The translations under genes and the position numbers were made by a program. This document shows, in pieces, positions 16,183 through 23,806 of a stretch of DNA of 31,218 bases. The stretch is from Streptomyces sp. NRRL F-2580 (GTDB taxonomy: Bacteria; Actinomycetota; Actinomycetes; Streptomycetales; Streptomycetaceae). The stretch is taken from NCBI RefSeq assembly GCF_000720115.1, contig NZ_JOIR01000054.1, forward strand, positions 1-31,218, given 5' to 3'. Every line of letters begins with the position of its first letter. The stretch's first letter is position 1. The notes beneath the pieces were generated by a model that did no database searches, was not told where the DNA came from, and saw only the letters and a list, made by a program, of their open reading frames with translations.

Positions 16183-16395
16183 TCACTCGCCACCCTTCTG
16201 AACGAAGGAGCGCACGAAGTCCTCGGCGTTCTCCTCGAGCACATCATCGATTTCGTCAAGTACGGAGTCGACGTCGTCGGAGAGCTTTTCCTGGCGCTCC
16301 TTGAGGTCGGTCGATTCTTCGACCGCAGCCTCCTCGACCTCCTCGGTCGAGCGCGTCGCCTTCTGCTGTCCGCCGCCGGTGTCCTTGGTCGCCAT
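16183..16395 (-). CDS. pup: Prokaryotic ubiquitin-like protein Pup, ending in GGE
   Basis: Pup is the small disordered tag joined to lysines by PafA and recognised by ARC. The 70-residue protein begins MATKDTGGGQQKATR. The helical ARC-binding region is LKERQEKLSDDVDSVLDEID, and the conserved end is AEDFVRSFVQKGGE. The last residue is encoded as Glu rather than the Gln seen in mycobacteria, so deamidation by Dop is not needed before ligation. GGGTGAGG lies six bases before the ATG. It is the first gene of the pup-endonuclease-prcB-prcA run, and paired hairpins lie in its upstream region. Confidence 0.97.
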   Translation of the reverse strand: MATKDTGGGQQKATRSTEEVEEAAVEESTDLKERQEKLSDDVDSVLDEIDDVLEENAEDFVRSFVQKGGE

Positions 16396-16430
16396 GTCTA
16401 CCTCACCCCGCTCGGTCGCACGCTCACGTC

Positions 16431-16500
16431 GAGAGATCCCGGGATTCGGGATCTCTCAAGATCAGACCCTATGTCGGACCCTACTAGGAGGGTCCGACAT
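16431..16500 (-). promoter_or_regulatory. Two perfect inverted repeats upstream of pup
   Basis: GAGAGATCCC (16431-16440) pairs with GGGATCTCTC (16448-16457), and ATGTCGGACCCT (16471-16482) pairs with AGGGTCCGACAT (16489-16500). A weaker GGGGCC/GGCCCC hairpin (16550-16567) lies just after the dop stop. The 16471-16500 arm pair could end dop transcription, but no T-run follows on the minus strand. The sites may instead be operators or leader RNA structures of the pup operon, whose start is 36 bases further on. Confidence 0.6.
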
Positions 16501-16578
16501 TCGTCCCCGCACTTTCACAACGTCCGGTTCTCCACATGATTCCCGGACCGGGGCCCTTTCAGGCCCCCATGGCACCGC

Positions 16579-18090
16579 TCACTGCCCCGAAAGCACCCGC
16601 ACCAGGTCCTCCGCCGTGCGACAGCGGTCCAGGAGCTCCTTGACGTGGTTCCGGGTCCCCCGCAGGGGTTCCAGCGTCGGGACCCGCTGGAGCGAGTCCC
16701 GGCCGGGAAGGTCGAAGATCACCGAGTCCCAGGAGGCCGCGGCCACGTCGTCCGCGTACTGCTCCAGGCAGCGGCCGCGGAAGTAGGCCCGGGTGTCCTC
16801 CGGGGGCTTGCTCTGGGCCCGCTCGACAGCCGGCTCCTCCACCAGTCGCTTCATCTTGCCCCGGGCCACCAGGCGGTTGTACAGGCCCTTCTCGGGCCGT
16901 ACGTCCGAGTACTGGAGGTCCACCAGGTGCAGCCGCGCCGCGTCCCAGCCCAGCCCGTCCCGGCGCCGGTAGCCCTCCAGGATCTCCCGCTTGGCGATCC
17001 AGTCCAGCTCCCCCGACAGGCTCATCGGGTCGCTCTCCAGCCGGCCCAGCACGTCCTCCCAGCGGACCAGCACGTCCTTGGTCTGCTCGTCCGCCTCGGA
17101 GCCGAAACGCTCCTCGACGTACTTGCGGGCCAGCTCGAAGTACTCCATCTGCAGTTGCACCGCGGTGAGTGTCCGGCCGCTGCGCAGCGTGATGAGGTGC
17201 TTCAGGTCGGGGTCGTGGGAGACCTGGTGGAGGGTGCGTACTGGCTGGTCGACGGCGAGGTCGACGTTGATGAACCCGTCCTCGATCATGGACAGGACCA
17301 GTGCGGTCGTGCCGAGTTTCAGGTACGTGGAGATCTCGGAGAGGTTCGCGTCGCCGATGATCACGTGCAGCCGGCGGTACTTCTCCGCGTCGGAGTGCGG
17401 CTCGTCGCGGGTGTTGATGATGGGCCGCTTGAGGGTGGTCTCCAGGCCGACCTCGACCTCGAAGTAGTCCGCTCGCTGGCTGATCTGGAAGCCGTGCTCG
17501 CGGCCGTCCTGGCCGATGCCGACGCGGCCGGCGCCGGTCACGACCTGCCGGGAGACGAAGAAGGGGGTCAGGTGGCGCACGATCTCCGAGAAGGGGGTCT
17601 CCCGCTTCATCAGGTAGTTCTCGTGCGTGCCGTAGGAGGCGCCCTTGTTGTCGGTGTTGTTCTTGTAGAGGTGGATCGGCTGGGCGCCGGGCAGCTGGGC
17701 CGCCCGTACGGCGGCCTCGGCCATGATCCGCTCGCCGGCCTTGTCCCAGAGGACGGCGTCGAGCGGGTTGGTGATCTCCGGCGAGCTGTATTCGGGGTGC
17801 GCGTGGTCGACGTAGAGCCGTGCGCCGTTGGTGAGGATGACGTTGGCGAGGCCGATGTCCTCGTCGGTCAGCTGGCTGTTGTCGGCGGCCTCGCGGGCGA
17901 GGTCGAAGCCGCGGGCGTCCCGCAGCGGATTCTCCTCCTCGAAGTCCCAGCGGGCGCGTCGCGCCCGGTGCATCGCCGCCGCGTAGGCGTTGACGATCTG
18001 GGACGAGGTGAGCATGGCATTGGCGTTCGGGTGCCCCGGGACGGAGATCCCGTACTCCGTCTCGATCCCCATTACTCGCCGTACGGTCAT
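16579..18090 (-). CDS. dop: Depupylase/Pup deamidase Dop
   Basis: Dop cleaves the isopeptide bond between Pup and substrates and, where Pup ends in Gln, deamidates it. The 503-residue protein is a PafA paralogue of the glutamine synthetase-like fold. [10 protein letters not shown] supplies Glu10, and [15 protein letters not shown] supplies Asp95, the catalytic aspartate. [19 protein letters not shown] and [20 protein letters not shown] complete the site. The insertion [20 protein letters not shown] (about residues 52-71) is the Dop loop that separates it from PafA. ATG 18090 has GGAGG five bases upstream. The gene stands alone between the arc terminator and the hairpins before pup. With a GGE Pup its main job here should be depupylation. 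Confidence 0.97.
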   Translation of the reverse strand: MTVRRVMGIETEYGISVPGHPNANAMLTSSQIVNAYAAAMHRARRARWDFEEENPLRDARGFDLAREAADNSQLTDEDIGLANVILTNGARLYVDHAHPEYSSPEITNPLDAVLWDKAGERIMAEAAVRAAQLPGAQPIHLYKNNTDNKGASYGTHENYLMKRETPFSEIVRHLTPFFVSRQVVTGAGRVGIGQDGREHGFQISQRADYFEVEVGLETTLKRPIINTRDEPHSDAEKYRRLHVIIGDANLSEISTYLKLGTTALVLSMIEDGFINVDLAVDQPVRTLHQVSHDPDLKHLITLRSGRTLTAVQLQMEYFELARKYVEERFGSEADEQTKDVLVRWEDVLGRLESDPMSLSGELDWIAKREILEGYRRRDGLGWDAARLHLVDLQYSDVRPEKGLYNRLVARGKMKRLVEEPAVERAQSKPPEDTRAYFRGRCLEQYADDVAAASWDSVIFDLPGRDSLQRVPTLEPLRGTRNHVKELLDRCRTAEDLVRVLSGQ

Positions 18091-18275
18091 GCGGCCCTCC
18101 TTGCCCGGCGGCGCTCCCCTTCGGGAGCGGCGCTCAAGTACCGCTGGTGCTCCGGTGCGTGTGCCTGTGCGGTGCCCGTCCCCGCACTGCGCGACCGGCG
18201 GTACGGAAGAGCCTAGAACCACTGCGCGCTCGTGGGGAGATCATTTCCGTCATTGAATCCGCCCTTTCACCGGCT

Positions 18276-18313
18276 GAAAAGCGGCCGGTAAAGCGGTCGG
18301 GTAAAGCAGTCGG
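18276..18313. repeat. Three imperfect 13-bp direct repeats upstream of dop
   Basis: GAAAAGCGGCCG (18276-18287), GTAAAGCGGTCGG (18288-18300) and GTAAAGCAGTCGG (18301-18313) follow one another directly and run into the arc terminator stem. They lie about 190 bases before the dop start. A regulatory role is possible, but chance duplication cannot be excluded. The rest of the dop upstream region (18091-18275) shows one small hairpin at 18112-18129 and no clear promoter. Confidence 0.5.
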
Positions 18314-18345
18314 CTGCGGATGCCCGGGGAGGGCACCCGCAGCCG
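18311..18345 (-). terminator. Intrinsic terminator of arc
   Basis: A 15-base stem with one mismatch is formed by CGGCTGCGGATGCCC (18311-18325) and GGGCACCCGCAGCCG (18331-18345) around GGGGA. It starts seven bases after the arc stop. Confidence 0.85.
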
Positions 18346-18352
18346 CTCCGCT

Positions 18353-20119
18353 TCAGAGGTACTGACCGGTGTTCGCCACCGTGTCGATGGAGCGTCCGGT
18401 GTCCGCGCCTTGCTTTCCGGTGACGAGGGTGCGGATGAATACGATCCGCTCTCCCTTCTTTCCGGAGATTCGGGCCCAGTCGTCCGGGTTGGTGGTGTTG
18501 GGCAGGTCCTCGTTCTCCTTGAACTCGTCCACGCACGCCTGGAGGAGGTGGGAGACCCGGAGGCCCTTCTGGTCGTGCTCGAGGAAGGCCTTGATCGCCA
18601 TCTTCTTCGCACGGTCCACGATGTTCTGGATCATCGCGCCCGAGTTGAAGTCCTTGAAGTAGAGGACTTCCTTGTCGCCGTTGGCGTACGTGACCTCGAG
18701 GAAGCGGTTCTCCTCGGTTTCGGCGTACATCTGCTCGACGACGGTCTGGATCATGCTGTGGACGGTGCCGTCCTTGGAGCCCTGGTGCTCGGACAGGTCG
18801 TCCGTGTGCAGGGGCAGCGAGGCCTTGAGGTACTTCGCGAAGATGTCCTTCGCGGCCTCGGCGTCCGGGCGCTCGATCTTGATCTTCACGTCGAGGCGGC
18901 CGGGGCGCAGGATGGCGGGGTCGATCATGTCCTCGCGGTTGGAGGCGCCGATGACGATGACGTTCTCCAGGCCTTCCACGCCGTCGATCTCGGCGAGCAG
19001 CTGGGGGACGATGGTGTTCTCCACGTCCGAGCTGACTCCGGATCCGCGGGTGCGGAAGAGGGATTCCATCTCGTCGAAGAAGACGATGACGGGGGTGCCC
19101 TCGCTCGCCTTCTCCCGGGCACGCTGGAAGACGAGGCGGATGTGCCGCTCGGTCTCGCCGACGTACTTGTTGAGGAGTTCGGGGCCCTTGATGTTCAGGA
19201 AGTAGGACTTCCCGGCGGGCTGGCCGGTCACCTCGGCGACCTTCTTGGCAAGGGAGTTGGCGACGGCCTTGGCGATGAGCGTCTTGCCGCAGCCGGGCGG
19301 GCCGTAGAGCAGGATGCCCTTCGGGGGCCGCAGTTCGTGTTCCTTGAACAGGTCCGGGTAGAGGTACGGGAGCTCGACCGCGTCGCGGATCAGCTCGATC
19401 TGGTCGCCCAGGCCACCGATCTTGTCGTAGTCGATGTCGGGGACCTCTTCGAGGACGAGTTCCTCGACCTCGCTCTTGGGGACGACCTCGTAGACGTAGC
19501 CGGAGCGGGGTTCGAGCAGGAGGGCGTCGCCGGGGCGGATGGTGATGTCCAGGAGCGGCTCGGCGAGCCTCACCACCCTCTCCTCGTCGGTGTGCCCGAC
19601 GACCAGGGCGCGCTCGCCGTCCTCGAGGATCTCCTTGAGGGTGACGATGTCCCCGGCCCGCTCGAATTCCATGGCCTCGACCACGTTGAGGGCCTCGTTG
19701 AGCATGACCTCCTGGCCGCGCCGGAGGTCTTCCGGGTCGACGCTGGGGCTGACGTTCACGCGGAGCTTTCGGCCTCCGGTGAAGATGTCGACGGTGCCGT
19801 CCTCGTTGGCCTGCAGGAAGACACCGAAGCCGGCCGGCGGCTGGGCGAGCCGGTCGACTTCTTCCTTGAGGGCCACGATCTGGTCCCGGGCCTCACGGAG
19901 GGTATTCGCGAGTCGTTCGTTCTGTGCGGATACGCCGGCAAGATTTGTCTGCAGCTCGACGATCCGCTCTTCGAGAATCCTCGTGTGTCGCGGAGAGTCG
20001 GCGAGCTTGCGTCGCAGGACGGCGATTTCCTGCTCGAGATAGGCAACCTGGCCGGCGGGGTCCTCAGACCCTCGCCCGGGCCGGATGCCGCGGTTGATGT
20101 CGTCGTCGTGGGCTGCCAC
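18353..20119 (-). CDS. arc: Proteasome-associated AAA ATPase ARC (Mpa)
   Basis: ARC is the hexameric unfoldase that captures pupylated proteins and threads them into the 20S core. The 588-residue protein has an N-terminal coiled coil (about 21-93) that binds Pup. Tandem OB-fold domains follow (about 95-215), then one AAA domain with Walker A GPPGCGKT (273-280), pore loop KYVGE (about 318-322), Walker B VFFDE (346-350) and LRPGRLD. The C-terminus is TGQYL, the docking tail that opens the proteasome gate. GTG 20119 is chosen because GGAGG lies eight bases upstream; an in-frame TTG at 20137 would put that site inside the gene. It is a single-gene unit divergent from the ferredoxin gene. Confidence 0.97.
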   Translation of the reverse strand: MAAHDDDINRGIRPGRGSEDPAGQVAYLEQEIAVLRRKLADSPRHTRILEERIVELQTNLAGVSAQNERLANTLREARDQIVALKEEVDRLAQPPAGFGVFLQANEDGTVDIFTGGRKLRVNVSPSVDPEDLRRGQEVMLNEALNVVEAMEFERAGDIVTLKEILEDGERALVVGHTDEERVVRLAEPLLDITIRPGDALLLEPRSGYVYEVVPKSEVEELVLEEVPDIDYDKIGGLGDQIELIRDAVELPYLYPDLFKEHELRPPKGILLYGPPGCGKTLIAKAVANSLAKKVAEVTGQPAGKSYFLNIKGPELLNKYVGETERHIRLVFQRAREKASEGTPVIVFFDEMESLFRTRGSGVSSDVENTIVPQLLAEIDGVEGLENVIVIGASNREDMIDPAILRPGRLDVKIKIERPDAEAAKDIFAKYLKASLPLHTDDLSEHQGSKDGTVHSMIQTVVEQMYAETEENRFLEVTYANGDKEVLYFKDFNSGAMIQNIVDRAKKMAIKAFLEHDQKGLRVSHLLQACVDEFKENEDLPNTTNPDDWARISGKKGERIVFIRTLVTGKQGADTGRSIDTVANTGQYL

Positions 20120-20157
20120 GGTCCTCACCTCCTCCAAGGGGAGCTGGACGCTTCCTG

Positions 20158-20185
20158 ACCCTACCTGGGCTGGTGGTGATTGAAA
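20158..20185 (-). promoter_or_regulatory. Candidate arc promoter
   Basis: On the minus strand TTTCAA (20180-20185) and TAGGGT (20158-20163) are spaced by 16 bases. This gives a leader of about 30 bases that contains the GGAGG ribosome site. The 200 bases further on, before the ferredoxin start, have no other clear site. Confidence 0.4.
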
Positions 20186-20383
20186 CCCCTAGATCACAAA
20201 GACGGTAGAGGTGTGTCCGATCTTCACCCTTGCGTACTCCCTCACGCCAAGGAAATACCCACCCATCAAACTCGGGAAGCGGCCGGTTGTAAGGTCGAAC
20301 TGTTCAACACCCGTCAGGGCTCGCGCGACTTGCTGCGGGTTGTGACCGGGATGGATCACTCAGCGCAGGGAACGGCAGGAGAT

Positions 20384-20704
20384 ATGACCGTGCAGCACGA
20401 GGCTCCGACGGGCGCGGCCGGTGAGGCCGGCGAGCCGCTTGAGGTCTGGATCGACCAGGACCTCTGCACCGGGGACGGCATCTGTGCGCAGTACGCGCCG
20501 GAGGTGTTCGAGCTGGACATCGATGGTCTGGCGTATGTGAAGAGCCCTGAGGACGAGCTGCTCCAGGACGCGGGGGCGACCACTCCGGTTCCGCTGACGC
20601 TGCTCCAGGACGTGGTCGACTCGGCGAAGGAATGCCCGGGGGACTGTATTCACGTAAGGCGCGTTTCGGACAGGGTGGAAGTCTTCGGTCCTGACGCCGA
20701 GTGA
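20384..20704 (+). CDS. Single-cluster [3Fe-4S]-type ferredoxin
   Basis: The 106-residue protein carries the cluster motif DLCTGDGICAQYAPEVF, where the two Cys are five residues apart and the middle ligand is replaced by Asp. The third ligand is in AKECPGDCIHVRR. This is the pattern of 3Fe-4S ferredoxins that donate electrons to cytochromes P450 and similar enzymes. A second Cys in CPGDC is extra. ATG 20384 has AGGAG just upstream; an upstream in-frame extension is not ferredoxin-like. No redox partner is visible in the window. The gene is divergent from arc and ends four bases before the stop of the convergent gene at 20709. Confidence 0.9.
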   Translation: MTVQHEAPTGAAGEAGEPLEVWIDQDLCTGDGICAQYAPEVFELDIDGLAYVKSPEDELLQDAGATTPVPLTLLQDVVDSAKECPGDCIHVRRVSDRVEVFGPDAE

Positions 20705-20708
20705 CGTT

Positions 20709-21305
20709 TCAAACACTCCGGGCGGCTGAGTCCGTCAGCTCTTGGCGGAATTTTCCGTCGCTCCAGCGCCACTTGGCGAGCTGCTTCGTGTCGGGGCAGC
20801 AGCGCGGTACGCCGGGTGCGGAGTAGCCGAGGAGCGTGGCGGTGACGACGCGGTCGCGCACGGTCAGTTCCGTGGCGGTCTGTCGTTTTCCGGTGTCGAG
20901 GAGGGTGGCGACGACGCGGGGGCGGGCGCCTTCGGTGCGGTCCTGGGTGAGGACGTAGATCGCGTGGGGCGGGGTGCCGGAGCCGGCTTCGCAGCGGACG
21001 GCGGCGACGGTCTCGGGGCGGGCGTCGCCGTCGAGGTCGCCCTGGGCGGTGGCCGTGACGGTCTGGGGGGCGCCGTTGCAGTCGAGGGGGTAGGTGACGG
21101 CCGCGGCGTCGGGAGCGGTGGCCTGGGGGCCGTTCGCGGTGGGCTCCGGCGTGGCGGCGGGGATGCCGGTGGCCGGCTCTACGAGTCCCGCTGTGGCTAT
21201 GACGGCGGCCATGGCGGTGGCCGTGGCGAGCCAGTGGAGGGGCCTGGCCAGGCTGTGCGCCAGGGTGTCCGGAGTCGGCGTCAGCTCGGCGGGGCTGTGC
21301 AGCAC
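20709..21305 (-). CDS. Membrane-anchored or secreted protein, unknown function
   Basis: The 198-residue protein has one hydrophobic N-terminal segment (WLATATAMAAVIATAGLV, about 25-42), a P/A/T-rich linker, and an extracellular domain. That domain contains VTYPLDCNGAPQTVTA, GDLDGDARPETVAAVRCEAG and a C-terminal PRCCPDTKQLAKWRWSDGKF. The Cys pair and the W-x-W-x-D-G-K-F end resemble LppP/LprE-type exported domains, but this is from memory and unproven. GTG 21305 has AGGAG nine bases upstream. The frame is open further upstream into the trmI terminator, but that extension encodes only hairpin sequence. It is convergent with the ferredoxin gene. Confidence 0.72.
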   Translation of the reverse strand: MLHSPAELTPTPDTLAHSLARPLHWLATATAMAAVIATAGLVEPATGIPAATPEPTANGPQATAPDAAAVTYPLDCNGAPQTVTATAQGDLDGDARPETVAAVRCEAGSGTPPHAIYVLTQDRTEGARPRVVATLLDTGKRQTATELTVRDRVVTATLLGYSAPGVPRCCPDTKQLAKWRWSDGKFRQELTDSAARSV

Positions 21306-21433
21306 GCGGGGTGTCTCCTGTGCGAAGGGTGACGGGGAGCCAGCATCGTGCCATACCTCACACGGAGGTGGAACGGCTGGGTCCGCTCCTGTTGGTTCCC
21401 GGGCGGGACGGGGGTCGGCACGCGGACAACGAA

Positions 21434-21487
21434 AAGGCGCTGTGGCGCAGTTCCCGGTCGGTCCGGGGAACTGCGCCACAGCGCCTT
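21434..21487 (-). terminator. Strong intrinsic terminator of trmI (22-bp perfect stem)
   Basis: The arms 21434-21455 and 21466-21487 are perfect complements of 22 bases around a 10-base loop. On the minus strand the stem is followed by TTCG after two closing Ts, giving a short T-run. It starts 35 bases after the trmI stop and shields the downstream gene. Confidence 0.9.
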
Positions 21488-21522
21488 CGTGTTGGGTCGG
21501 CGGTGCGGTGACGCGGTGCGGG

Positions 21523-22419
21523 TTACGCGGAGCGGTCGCTGCCGGGGCCGTCGTAGTCCTCGCCGTAGGCGCCCTTGGCGGGGCGGCGGCGGCGCATGGG
21601 GGGCTCGACGCCGTCCGCGAGGCGGCGGGCGGTGACGAGGAAGCCGGTGTGGCCGATCATGCGGTGGTCCGGGCGGACGGCCAGGCCTTCGACGTGCCAG
21701 TTGCGGATCATCGATTCCCAGGGCTGCGGCTCGGCGAAGCAGCCGATCTCGCGGATGGACTCGACGGTCTTGGACAGCTGGGTGGTGGTGGCCACGTAGC
21801 AGCAGAGGATGCCGCCGGGGACGAGTGCCTTGGAGACGGCCTCGAGGCACTCCCAGGGGGCGAGCATGTCGAGGATGACGCGGTCGACGTCGGTGTCGGA
21901 CAGGTTGTCCTGGAGGTCGCCGACGGTCAGCTGCCAGGCCGGGTGGGGGCCGCCGAAGTAGCGTTCCACGTTGGCGGTGGCGATCTCGGCGAAGTCCGCG
22001 CGGCGCTCGTAGCTGTGGAGCATGCCCTGGTCGCCGATGGCGCGCAGCAGGAAGCTGCTGAGGGAGCCGGAGCCGACACCTGCTTCCACGACGCGGGCGC
22101 CGGGGAAGATGTCGGCGAAGGCCAGGATCTGGCCGGCGTCCTTGGGGTAGACCACGGCGGCGCCGCGGGGCATGGACAGGACATAGTCGGGGAGCAGGGG
22201 ACGCAGCGCGAGGTAGGCGACGTTGCCCGTGGTACGGACAACACTGCCCTCGGGGGCACCGATCAGCTCGTCGTGGGGGAAGGAACCCTTGTGGGTGTGG
22301 AAATTCTTCCCGGCTTCGAGCGTGAACGTGTAGTGGCGGCCCTTGGGGTCGGTGAGCTGAACCTGGTCCCCGACCTCGAAGGGCCCGCGTCGGCGGGCGG
22401 CACCGGTCGGTTCGGACAT
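21523..22419 (-). CDS. trmI: tRNA (adenine-58-N1)-methyltransferase TrmI
   Basis: TrmI methylates N1 of A58 in the T-loop of tRNA using S-adenosylmethionine. The 298-residue protein has the N-terminal beta domain (VGDQVQLTDPKGRHYTFTLE). The Rossmann methyltransferase fold follows, with motif I VVEAGVGSGSLSSFLLRAIG and the post-motif VDRVILDMLAPWE. A basic tail ends the protein. ATG 22419 has no Shine-Dalgarno, and a TACACT hexamer ends six bases upstream, so a leaderless message is possible. The M50 protease stop is only 18 bases upstream, so the gene may also be read from that promoter. Mycobacteria have the same gene in the same neighbourhood. Confidence 0.95.
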   Translation of the reverse strand: MSEPTGAARRRGPFEVGDQVQLTDPKGRHYTFTLEAGKNFHTHKGSFPHDELIGAPEGSVVRTTGNVAYLALRPLLPDYVLSMPRGAAVVYPKDAGQILAFADIFPGARVVEAGVGSGSLSSFLLRAIGDQGMLHSYERRADFAEIATANVERYFGGPHPAWQLTVGDLQDNLSDTDVDRVILDMLAPWECLEAVSKALVPGGILCCYVATTTQLSKTVESIREIGCFAEPQPWESMIRNWHVEGLAVRPDHRMIGHTGFLVTARRLADGVEPPMRRRRPAKGAYGEDYDGPGSDRSA

Positions 22420-22437
22420 GTGACCAGTGTATTGGCT

Positions 22438-23637
22438 TCAGGACTGGGGCCGTGCCATGGCCTTCACGAAGGCCTTTTCGACGTCGAGGGTGGACAGGAC
22501 GCCGTAGACGGCGCCGTCTGGTTCGAGGACGAGGTACTCGGTGGCGGGGGTGGCGCGGAGGCGTTCGAGGAGTTCCTCGCCGGTGAGTTCCGCGGAAACC
22601 TTCATGCCGTCGGTGAGGTCCTGGGCGAGGGTGCTGACGGCGACCCAGGGGCGGCGGTGTTCGGGGACGGCGGCGATGGCGCTTTCGCGGACGATGGCGG
22701 TGGGGTCGCCGTGGCCGTCGACGACGACGAGGGCGCGGGCGCCGGCTTCGTTGGCGCGGCGGAGGGCTTCGGAGAGGGGGGTGGCGTTCTCGACGGGGAT
22801 GGCGCGCCGGGTGAGGGCGCGGGCGCGCAGTTCGGGGAGGTGTGCGCGCAGGCGGGCCATGCGCAGGCTGTTGCCGGCTCCGGTCCAGATGATGGCGGCG
22901 AGGATGGCGGCGAGCAGCGCGTCCATGACGGTGTTCATCCCGCCGATCTCCTGGGTGCGGTTGCCGAGGAGTCCGGTGTGGGTGAGCAGGGGCAGGCCGA
23001 GGAGGACGGCGATGGCGAGGCCGCGGCCGACCCAGGCGGCGGCGATGGTGCCGGCCATGGGTTTGCCGGTGATGCCCCAGATGACGGCGCGGAGCATGCG
23101 GCCGCCGTCGAGGGGGAGGCCGGGGAGCAGGTTGAAGGCGGCGACGAGGAGGTTGGAGATCATCAGGCCGGCGAGGAGGACGCCGGGGACGCTGGCCGGT
23201 TCGACGGCTTTCATGCCGAGGTGGAAGGCGCCGGCGAGGAGGAGGGAGAGGAGGGGGCCGACGAAGGCGAGGACGAATTCGCGGCCGGGGGTCTCGGATT
23301 CCTTTTCGATCTCGGAGACTCCGCCGAAGAACTGGAGCTGGATGCGGCGCACGGGGAGTTTGAAGCGGAGGGCCGCGACGGTGTGCGCGAGTTCGTGGAC
23401 GAGGACGGAGGCGTAGAAGGCGACGGCGAAGAAGAGGGAGACGAGGTAGCGGACGGGTCCGAGGTCGGGCAGGATGCGGTCGAGCTGGTCGCCGAAGACC
23501 CAGGTGATGAGGGCGGCGACGAGGAACCAGCTGGGCGAGACGTAGACGGGCACGCCGAAGGGGCGGCCCATGAGGAGTCCGCCGCCCGGTCCTGAGCGCC
23601 GGCCCGCGCGCTCGCCGGTTTCGTCGGTGTCTGCCAC
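22438..23637 (-). CDS. Site-2-type M50 metalloprotease with two CBS domains
   Basis: The 399-residue integral membrane protease has the zinc motif VLVHELAHTV and the second metal motif NLLPGLPLDGGRML. The first lies about 70 residues into the membrane domain, as in family M50B. Two CBS domains occupy the C-terminal third (about 270-395: AIPVENATPLSEALRRANEA, then LVVVDGHGDP, then LVLEPDGAVYGVLSTLDVEK). Such proteases cut membrane-bound substrates, and CBS domains bind adenine nucleotides. GTG 23637 has AAGGA six bases upstream. The upstream frame continues through a palindromic repeat and into the divergent nuclease gene, so it is not used. The substrate is unknown. Confidence 0.92.
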   Translation of the reverse strand: MADTDETGERAGRRSGPGGGLLMGRPFGVPVYVSPSWFLVAALITWVFGDQLDRILPDLGPVRYLVSLFFAVAFYASVLVHELAHTVAALRFKLPVRRIQLQFFGGVSEIEKESETPGREFVLAFVGPLLSLLLAGAFHLGMKAVEPASVPGVLLAGLMISNLLVAAFNLLPGLPLDGGRMLRAVIWGITGKPMAGTIAAAWVGRGLAIAVLLGLPLLTHTGLLGNRTQEIGGMNTVMDALLAAILAAIIWTGAGNSLRMARLRAHLPELRARALTRRAIPVENATPLSEALRRANEAGARALVVVDGHGDPTAIVRESAIAAVPEHRRPWVAVSTLAQDLTDGMKVSAELTGEELLERLRATPATEYLVLEPDGAVYGVLSTLDVEKAFVKAMARPQS

Positions 23638-23655
23638 GGCTGTCCTTCGTTCCTC

Positions 23656-23683
23656 GGGTTTCCCCCGGACGGAGTCTGGGGGA
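23656..23683 (+). repeat. Short palindromic element, copy C (intergenic)
   Basis: The core GGACGGAGTC (23667-23676) is flanked by CCCCC on the left and TGGGGG on the right. The arms pair over nine bases with one G-T, around a GGA loop. It lies 19 bases before the M50 protease start in the divergent promoter region shared with the nuclease gene. Confidence 0.8.
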
Positions 23684-23806
23684 TCGGTGTTTCCAGTGTG
23701 GTCCGCAGTGCGTAAGCGGGCTGTGATGCTCCGATCATGCAGTGCGAGGGGGTCCGGCGTCGATGCTATGCGCGTGCTGTCGGTGGCGGGTCGTAGGGTT
23801 TTGTCC

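Noticed and set aside
20297..20305. GAACTGTTC as a LexA/SOS box before the ferredoxin gene
   Set aside because: The half-sites are one base apart, too close for the GAAC-N4-GTTC SOS box.
21306..21479. N-terminal extension of the membrane-anchored protein upstream of 21305
   Set aside because: Its first residues are encoded by the trmI terminator stem, and AGGAG supports the GTG at 21305.
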